A stretch of DNA of 64,000 bases from Synchiropus splendidus (lineage: Eukaryota; Chordata; Actinopteri; Syngnathiformes; Callionymidae), in NCBI RefSeq assembly GCF_027744825.2, contig NC_071340.1:5830501-5894500 (forward strand), given 5' to 3'. Under the pieces are notes generated by a model. It saw only the letters and a program-made list of their open reading frames with translations, did not search any database and was not told where the DNA came from. This document shows, piece by piece, positions 56,120 to 64,000 of the stretch. Position 1 is the stretch's first letter. Every line of letters begins with the position of its first letter. The position numbers were made by a program, and so were the translations under genes.

Positions 56120-58401
56120 ATGTGAGTTCCTGAAACAGAAGATTTACATAATAGGATACTTATATCGCTGTTAATATTTATGTTTCTAATCTGAAGGTCA
56201 GGGTTGAAGTACCGAATTTCACTGCCTGTGGCTGCTGGTGTCCTATTGGTCGGCCTTCCCTACTCCATCTCACTGGCCGCCCAGTGGCTTTACGGATGGC
56301 CCAACAAGCCTGGATTTAAAAAATACATCGAAGCCATTAAGCCACGGTGACAGTCTGAATCCGCTCTGCATTGCAGTGAATTTCTCTTCAGGTTAAATCA
56401 TGTTTTTGTTTTCTCGACAGGCGGATATACTGTCTGACCAGAGCGGTGCTTGAGACACTGAAGTATCTGCAGTATGGGAGACTCTACTTTCAGTGGAAGT
56501 CGTGGTACAAGAACGAAGGGAATCGGAAACATTATGAGAAGGTGAGTTGTTGGTCTGTTCACGTTGTCAGTCACAAACCTTGTGACGATTTCAGACCACA
56601 TATCCTCACTTTAATCGTCTGCAGCGTAGCCTCAGTAGCATCCAACTGCACTGGATTGGCGGGGACGTTGACATAATAAGAGATTATAGATGCTAATGAC
56701 AGCAATGAAATACTGCAAGAACTTGAGCTTTGAGGACTATAGTTTTTTGTTCCTGAAGAGCTACCATGTGACATTTCTGCTGTTGTTGAGTTCACCAGCA
56801 CCACGGATTCTCTAAAAGTCTGAGTTATGTTGTTATATTTTTCTTTTTTTTTTTTTAGTTTTTGCAGGGAACCTGGGTTATTTCTGTCCTGAGTTTTTAT
56901 GTTCTGTCTGTGCTTTGAGCACTCATTTTCCCCTCAGACTTGACAGGTGACTCTCTTTGGCAGGGCATCACATTTGGACGCCGGGGCAACAAGCTGGACC
57001 TGTACCACCCCCCCTCATCAGACAGGAATGCGCCAGCACCACTGGTGGTGTTCGTATATGGAGGCGGGTGGGGTTCTGGAGACCGATCCATTTACTGTCT
57101 GTTGGCCAGACAAATGGCCAAAGAGCTGAACGCAGCTGTCATCTGTCCCGACTACTGCACTTACCCAAAGGTGGTGAAACAACACATGGTGGCCTTAGTG
57201 GGACATTGGAACATTAAGATGAGATGATTTCTGGTGATTCTGATTCCAGTGTAACGTTCTAGCGATGGTTCAAGACGTGGCTGACAGCCTGGTGTGGGCC
57301 CAAGAGAACGGGCCCAAATACAACTTTGATAATGTAAGGTTCAAGACGTAATATCTGCTCGAAGGAAATTATTTAAAATTGCATTAAACATCTAAAATGA
57401 ATTGGACTGACAATGATGCAACTTAAACAATTCAACTCAATTCTGGAAGGATGTAATGGAGCAATTGTATGTGACTAAATTTGTCTTCTCAGAACAATAT
57501 GGTTATCATTGGACACTCAGCTGGAGCACATCTATCAGCGCTGACCATTCTGTTTCTCATTGATGCACGAGAGGAACTGTTTGTTGAAGCAAACAAACAA
57601 CGAGATGTTTTGCTGGCAGTACGAGGGATCATTGGTAAGAGTTCTGCGTCTACCCAAAACATACCAACCTGGGCTAATCAGTTTTGTCATGGTCAGCTGT
57701 AGGTTTGCTGAAATTTATAGATGTGGACCATGTTCATGTAAAAATATTCAATTTTCGTGTGAAAAAAATTGAGTGAGGCTCAAATCTTTCTCCTGACCAA
57801 TCACAACAGAGAGGGGCGTGGTCTGGAGAACATGATTTCGGCTTCTTTGAAACAAAGAGTTTTCGATGGGCGGGGCTTCTGTATATTTTGCAGATCTGTG
57901 TAATGAAGTGTGATCTGTAGACACCTCCCTTCCTCCCCCAGGTCTGAGCGGCGTCTACAACATCATGGACCACTACAAGCACGAGCAGAGGCGAGCAGTG
58001 GAGTACGTCTCCACCATGCACAAGGCCATGAACGGCGTGGAGAATTTCCCCTACTACTCCCCGACACACTGGCTGAGCAAGTTCAGCGCTGACAAACTGA
58101 GCAGGTGACCTCAACAGCTGAGACTTTTGAGTGCTTCAATGTGATGACATGAGTCTGTTTCTACAGGGTTCCTCCATTTGCTTTGCTGCACGGAACCAAC
58201 GACATCATCGTCCCATCTGAGGCCTCTGTGAAGTTCTCAGAGATGCTGCAGTCGCTCTCCATCAAGGCGTCTCTCTACCTGCTGCCGGGACTGGACCACA
58301 CTGAGATGGTGACGGACCTGATGGCACCAGACAGACACTTCTTCTCCCCCATCTACAGCTGCATCAAGCAGGAGTACAAGAAGCTCAAGGAGTCCTGCTG
58401 A
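56120..58401 (+). CDS. Alpha/beta-hydrolase, isoprenylcysteine methylesterase-like
   Basis: Predicted membrane-anchored serine esterase. Coding exons: 56120-56121 (AT of the start), 56197-56346, 56421-56541, 56964-57170, 57250-57333, 57493-57634, 57942-58104, 58167-58401; phases join to 367 residues. Near the N-terminus one hydrophobic segment (SLPVAAGVLLVGLPYSISLA) predicts a membrane anchor. The catalytic fold shows the oxyanion-hole motif VYGGGWGSGD (about residue 124), nucleophile Ser in GHSAGAH (about 197), Asp in HGTNDIIVP, and His in GLDHTEM. The order and YPKxNVLxMVQD region fit the esterase family containing plant ICME and kynurenine formamidase-like enzymes. The substrate is unknown; demethylation of prenylcysteine is only suggested by similarity. 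A 25-nt segment 56097-56121 (ctgcag before, gtgagt after) supplies the 5'UTR. Confidence 0.85.
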
Positions 58402-60420
58402 CATCCTCTCGCATGCAGTTAACAACAGTTTTTAATGTTTCATTGAATCTGAATCAGTTGCCTTGTTTCTGATTTAGAGTTACATCATCGCCTTTGTTGA
58501 CATTTGAATGCATTTCTCCATGTCTCTGGATTATTTATGAGTCATTCAGACATTAAAACTCCCATCCAACTGTCACGTTAACTGTCCTTTCAGCTGGTCT
58601 TCAGCCACAATAGAGGGCGGTCAATAGTGACGTACATTGTGTTTGTCGCTAGCTTCTCTGAGTTCACGTCACAGGAGCACCGGAAGTAAAGACGCCCTCC
58701 CTGTCTCAACCTCAACTCTCTTAATGCAGAAGTTTGACCCTGATTCTTTCTTCAATGAATGAGCCTGTGTGTTCAGATGCCTGACAATTCCAGTCCACTT
58801 TATCTCCGGAGAGAGCGGTTCAGTGTGGTACCTCAAAATCTCTTCAAGTCTTACTGGAAAGTTTCAGATGAAAGTGGAGCAGCAGGGATGAGGACATCGC
58901 CTCTAAGGAAAGGGGTGGAATGTACCCCAGGGTTGTGGGGCTGTGCGTGGGCAGTGACCGCTGGCAGCTCAGTGTCCCTGCTTCCCAACATTGTTGGCCT
59001 GTGGAGGAGTGTGCAGACATTCTGGAACTATTTTTCTGCAGGGGATGATGTCATAAGGTTCAATGAAGAACAATGTTTGTTCATGAAAGTGCGTTGGTTG
59101 GTGAGTGGTTCCCTATTCAATTTATCACAGTCCCGCAAATTGAAGAAATTAAGTTTGAAATTCAGAGAATTTGATTGCAGCTAGTTTTTTGGAGGGACCG
59201 CACTCAGCAAATTAAGGCTATCATCCTTAATAAAGAACATGGACCAAGCAGCACCAGTTTAGGATGAACAAGGGTCAGGAGTCATTTTGTGCATATGTGT
59301 CGATAAAATGGCCGGATTTAATGAAGGAGTAATAGTAAAACTGATGCCAAGTGGCAGAGAATCGTAGTAGAAAAAGACTAGAGACTAGACTAGACGTTTG
59401 ACAGGACCAGTCTTGAAGCTCCAGTATATGTCAGGTGTCTGGGATACGATGCAAGAGCCTGTATTCCACCACCTCGGGGAAGCCAAGAACATCACCAACC
59501 ACACAAACAGAACTGGAACACTAGATTTGAAAACAGAAAAAAATGGATCAGAAACACACAAAAGCACACACACACTGCCTTCATGACTCATGGAGAACCG
59601 CCCTAGCATACAATACAATACAATACACATCACACAAGGCGCCGGTCATCACACACTATGGAGACATGCAGAGAACACATAAAACTACAATAACAATGTT
59701 GTTGTAATAATAATGTGACAATAATGTGACTGTCAAAGCACACACAGAAAATGAGTTAGCAGAGCAGCACCAACAAGCGTGCTGTGGTCAACACTCATTC
59801 AGTGATGAGCAGAGGAAACAGAGGAACAGAGGAACAGTCAGAACTAGCTCACCGATAAATACCACAAAAGCTCAAGCGCCAGATCACAGAAGAGCAGAAA
59901 GCAAAGCCAATGGGCCACACAACAGTACACAGTACCACTGACCAGAGGAGCTCGGTTGCAGAATCTGTGTGTGCCATTAACAGGTCAAGCAGGTTACGGG
60001 AAGTTAAAATTCATATTAAAGCCAAAACAAACATGACCCAAGACACATAATACACAAGCACAACCATGGGATAGTGGTTGATAATGGTAATAATTATTTT
60101 TGCTGTGGGATGCCTGGATTTCTTTTTTTTTAATTGTCAGGAATTCTGGAAGGTAAGCTGAGTGACAACCCCAGGAGTGGCTTTAGAAAATAAGTAAGCA
60201 ATAAAATATATATACATTTTACATGGAAAAAGCATGGAGTGACATGGAAAGATGGTATACTCCACGGATGGTTGTACAGTCATGCAGAATTGACATCATT
60301 TTCAATTTGGGCGAAATTTTACACACACAGGATGCAACAATAATACTGGACAATTGTGTGACAAACAATCTGTAGCGCTAAGCGAAGTGTAGAAGAAATG
60401 CCTTTCTCGACTTTTACTTT
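58402..60420. other. 3'UTR of the hydrolase gene and intergenic DNA
   Basis: A variant polyadenylation signal ATTAAA lies at 58552-58557, about 150 nt after the stop codon. Beyond it are only short open frames without recognisable domains, including 58759-59184. Confidence 0.45.
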
Positions 60421-60424
60421 GAAA

Positions 60425-60631
60425 GGCGGAGCGTGTATGCGGGGGGCGGGGCTTAGCTGCGGCTCCTCCGAGACTCCAGTAAAATCAGTTCACTTCAGGA
60501 GCTGCTGACTTGCCGTTGTGTCCGCTAAACCGGCTGTTGTCTGTAACCAGGTGACCACTTACTCCAGAGACAAGTCTGTAAATATGTAACTCACTGGTAG
60601 CAAGTATTTCGGTGCCTGTAAGCGAAGGAAG
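60425..60631 (+). promoter_or_regulatory. GC-box promoter and 5'UTR of the last gene
   Basis: A GC box (ggggggcggggct, about 60440) lies in a short CG-enriched island. It is followed by about 150 nt of plausible 5'UTR leading to the ATG at 60632. No TATA box is seen. Confidence 0.5.
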
Positions 60632-60716
60632 ATGGTGGTTGCGGCCAGGAACACCCCGAAAAAGTTCCTCTGTGGGCTTCTCTGGTGGTCGCTCCTCGTC
60701 CCACTGGCGTCCGGAG
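60632..60716 (+). CDS. First coding exon of an unrecognised secreted or membrane protein
   Basis: ATG at 60632 opens MVVAARNTPKKFLCGLLWWS, continuing to LLVPLASGG, a textbook signal peptide with a basic n-region, hydrophobic core and small residues at the expected cleavage site. The exon ends with a strong donor (ggag/gtaagacc) in phase 1, the usual phase after signal-peptide exons of extracellular proteins. I do not recognise the protein. Most remaining exons probably lie beyond the window. An acceptor in matching phase at 61362 is a possible second exon. Confidence 0.6.
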
Positions 60717-61362
60717 GTAAGACCAGAAGTATTCTCTGTATTTCCTCAACTAACCATCTTCATCAAGCATATGGTCGATTGGCATTAAGTTATTTAAACC
60801 TTTTTTCTCTTTTGTGAAATGATCGCGCCTTTATTGATGACAGAGCATATTGTTGTTTTTCCTAATTTAAATGTATTTGACTTTGCTTTACTTTTTTATT
60901 TTTTGCTAAAATGGTGTCTTAATTTGATTCTTATTATCATATTGTGTATTTTTAATTCCATTTTTCCTCATGTTCCTCATGTCTTAAACTGTTGTAGAAC
61001 ATACACATGTAACGCATATTGCCCCTCATGAGAAATATTAATGACAGAATCACTATCATTGTGGTTCGGAACGAGGTAGTCAACCGCTGTCGTCTTGTGT
61101 TGCGTTTTTCTCAAAGCAGAATCCTGAAGTTTACTGACAAAGAATGAAATTAGCAGCCTAAGATCATGTCTACTGTATTGTAACAGAGCCTTTGGAACAG
61201 CATAGTTTTTATTGAATGATGAGAAAACAACGTGTTATTTCAGCGAAGACAAAAAGCCATGAAGTGATATAAGCAGTTTGAAATGTATCCGGAGTATTTG
61301 AAGACCATACATGTGAGATGTGGTTCTCAAACTCTTACTATTGAAAACATGTTTTCTCCTAG

Positions 61363-61586
61363 TGAATGCTGATGAGTCCACCATGAAACAAAGCCTGGAC
61401 AGAAATGCAAACAACTTGACCGAGCTTGTGTTGTACTGCAACCCCAAACGCTTGATGTTGTTGAAGAAGCAACTCTCTAATGTACTGTCTAATTTAGCAC
61501 CAAGTTTTGCTGGCTCCTTGAAGAACGTCTGCCGTTTGACTGAACAGATGGAGATTTCAATTCACAAGCGCCAAGTTTCTCATTAG
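61363..61586 (+). CDS. Possible second exon of the signal-peptide gene
   Basis: A good acceptor (gttttctcctag) precedes a frame that matches phase 1 and reads VNADESTMKQSLDRNANN and on for about 74 residues to a stop. Joined to the exon at 60632 it would make a secreted protein of roughly 100 residues. No family is recognised, and chance openness or a repeat fragment is as likely. Confidence 0.22.
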
Positions 61587-64000
61587 CAGTAATCACAGGT
61601 GCAAAAAGTACTCACTGGCTCTCAGCCAGGGGTGTATTCGGTGACATCTGGAACACTGGCCAACCGTTTACCCTTAGTGGAATTTTAGCCTCTGTCATGG
61701 AAAAACTCTTCCAGAGTGGTGATTATAGCTTTGCAGGATTTTGCTCATGGGCACACCATGACAGGAGTCATGGGTTAAGCCAGGTGGAAATACCACCCAG
61801 GCACTTCACTATGCTTTTTTGAGTATATATATACATGAAACGTGTTGCTTAAGAACAAACAGTAATCCCTTGACTTGAGTTCCATCTGCAACCAACTTCA
61901 GTCATTATATGTTTCCCCCCGGGATTTTTGCGCAAACAATGCGCAATAACTGTCATGTTCAAGATCACCTCTTTGATGTTTCCACTTCACTTTAATACGT
62001 TTGATCATGTGAGATTTCATTGTTAAAAGGAGATCAGTTTTCTAATGCTGCGACGGCTCTCGTGTGTACATGGTGGAAGCCCTGTTGTACTCTCGTTTGC
62101 ACAATCTCAGTTTCGTATTAGAAAGACTCCAACCAGACGGCCACAGTTTGCCCAGTGTGCCCTGTCATTAACATGTTAAACGTGAACAAAAGAAATACCC
62201 CAAACATTTGCACTCACCAAGCGCTAAGCCTGCGGTGGCCGCCTGATTGGAAGTGGAGAACTTTCGCTGTCTGGTTATCTTGCCGATGCGACTGTGAATG
62301 CCGGAGTAATGCAGGGGCGTAGAACAGTGTCATACAGGCTGGAATGTCACCAAACATCTGTGGTTTCATTACACTGAAGCTAGTTCGCCCATAAAAATCT
62401 GTATATGTTTAAGCCACAGGGTCCCGAGAGCGAGAAAAGAGTAGCGGTTAGTCTGGAAATTGATGATATGAGTCTCCAATCATAGGACGCACACAAGTCA
62501 CGTTCAGCTTGAGGTCAGCTAGATGGCCTCACTGTCCCCAACTCGTGATCTGATCGGCTATCGCTACTATCCATCAACTATATGTGTCCGTTCACTCTGA
62601 GGGCACCTGCACCTGCACTGTTGCTGCTGAAGGCTTTGGACTGATCTCATCCAACATGACGACACAATCTAGCTGAATTCTGATTGGAAAACAATGGTAT
62701 GTCCTATGACATGAATAGGATTATTATATATACTATACATTTATATTTGGGGAAAACACATAAAAAATGGAATTCACTTTTGTCATAAATATGCTCATGG
62801 TTTCTGGTTATGTTGGGCCAGCAGGGAAGGCCTTGCTGGCTCTGACAACCAACCACTGCTTTTCATCCAGCGCTACTACATGAATGCTACGTTTTGTGAT
62901 TGCAATGATTGTAGCGTTTCAGATCTCCTCTGGCAGACTGTGTGAGGAGCCCTGAACAGAGTTGAGCAGCCCTGACAGGCGGGGCTCTGTCTCCTCTAGA
63001 TTTAAGTCTAGACTGGACAACTAGCAAAGACCCACCTGAGGATCTGAAAGATGTTCTGGAGCTTGTTATGAAGTCCAGGATACCAGTGTCACTCTTTGCC
63101 TTCTGTGCTACTTGCAGAGTGCTGTAGTAATACCATTGCAAATTAGTATTTATGGCTGGCGAAATAATAGATTCCCATATATGTCATGATTTTTAATGAC
63201 ATTTTATGACATATTAAATGTCAATATTTCTGCCTAGAATCGATTGTTTTCCGCACGTGACATGACATGATGGCATACCCGTTTCTTGGTAAACAGTTGG
63301 GAAGTCATGCTCAAGTGTGTTTCTGATCAAACACACAAGTCAAATGCTTGTGACAGACTTCTATTTTTGAACACCAACTATTGTCAAACATTGACCAAGA
63401 ACTTTGTTCACAATGCTGATATCTGCAACTGTCACTCCACTGTGCCATTTTGCGAGCACACTACAGACTGCATCATAATATATAGGCGAGACAAATCGAA
63501 AGTGTGGCATATCCGAATCAGACTAAGGATCCCAATATAAACCAGAATTGTGATATAAATGGAAGCCCTACATATTAGTATCATATGCTGATACTTCTAT
63601 AGAAACCAGGGTGTAGCAGATGTTGGCGTGAGTGTGTGAGGCTGAGCTTGAGTCCGGCCAGGCTGAGGAATGAGAGAAAACAATCTATGCTTTAAGATGT
63701 ACAGGTCAGGGGAAATGATCCATTGCATCAATGTTTATTGTAAAAAGGTACGTTCTATTTGAATAAATGTGTGAAAATTGTTAACTGCGTAGCAGTTCAG
63801 CATACTACTAGAGTTTGACTTTACATTCCTATGAACGCTAAATCAGTGCATTGCGGCAGTGTTTTTCTGTGTTAGAAGTGCAGTCTGAAATGAGCTACAG
63901 AATATAATAAGTTGATATAACCTCTTTACGGCAAAGCCCCTGAGATAATGAAAACATTAACCTTGATGCACATTGTGGACATGAGATTGAATGATTCATT
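61587..64000. other. Probable intron or intergenic DNA to the window end
   Basis: No exon that I can support. If the gene starting at 60632 continues past the window, this is its first long intron. Confidence 0.4.

Overview
This is a stretch of a vertebrate genome, most likely a teleost fish. The protein-coding exons are short, flanked by GT-AG introns (many only 75-500 bp), and encode vertebrate proteins: a type III phosphate transporter, KCMF1 and endothelial lipase. The long, AT-leaning intergenic tracts carry fish-type repeat debris. All identifications come from reading translations and splice sites by eye.

Layout. (1) 1-3631 (+): the 3' end of slc20a2 (PiT2), with two same-length, same-phase alternative copies of the exon before the last one, plus a possible third, decayed copy between them. 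(2) 3632-8756: slc20a2 3'UTR and convergent intergenic DNA. (3) 9584-16673 (-): complete kcmf1 in seven coding exons. One intron is an AT-AC (U12-type, minor spliceosome) intron, and a hAT-like MITE sits in another. (4) 17-20.9 kb: divergent intergenic DNA. (5) 21075-25232 (+): complete lipg (endothelial lipase) in ten coding exons, with a 75-nt intron that is in frame and stop-free. (6) 25.9-56 kb: about 30 kb in which I find no supportable gene. It holds a retrotransposon remnant, repeat tails, a promoter-like block and a compound tandem-repeat locus at 45.36-46.75 kb. The 41-bp minisatellite there carries 17 perfect CArG (SRF-type) boxes. It is followed by a roughly 470-bp strand-skewed G+T-rich tract. 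(7) 56120-58401 (+): a complete alpha/beta-hydrolase gene resembling isoprenylcysteine methylesterase, whose start codon appears to be split by an intron. (8) 60632 onward (+): the first coding exon (signal peptide) of an unrecognised secreted or membrane protein behind a GC-box promoter, probably continuing beyond the window.

The genes do not form a pathway; this is ordinary vertebrate gene neighbourhood. The points most worth following are RNA-level and repeat-level: the slc20a2 exon duplication, the kcmf1 AT-AC intron, the lipg in-frame intron, the CArG-box satellite and the split start codon. I saw no rRNA, tRNA, CRISPR array or viral gene.
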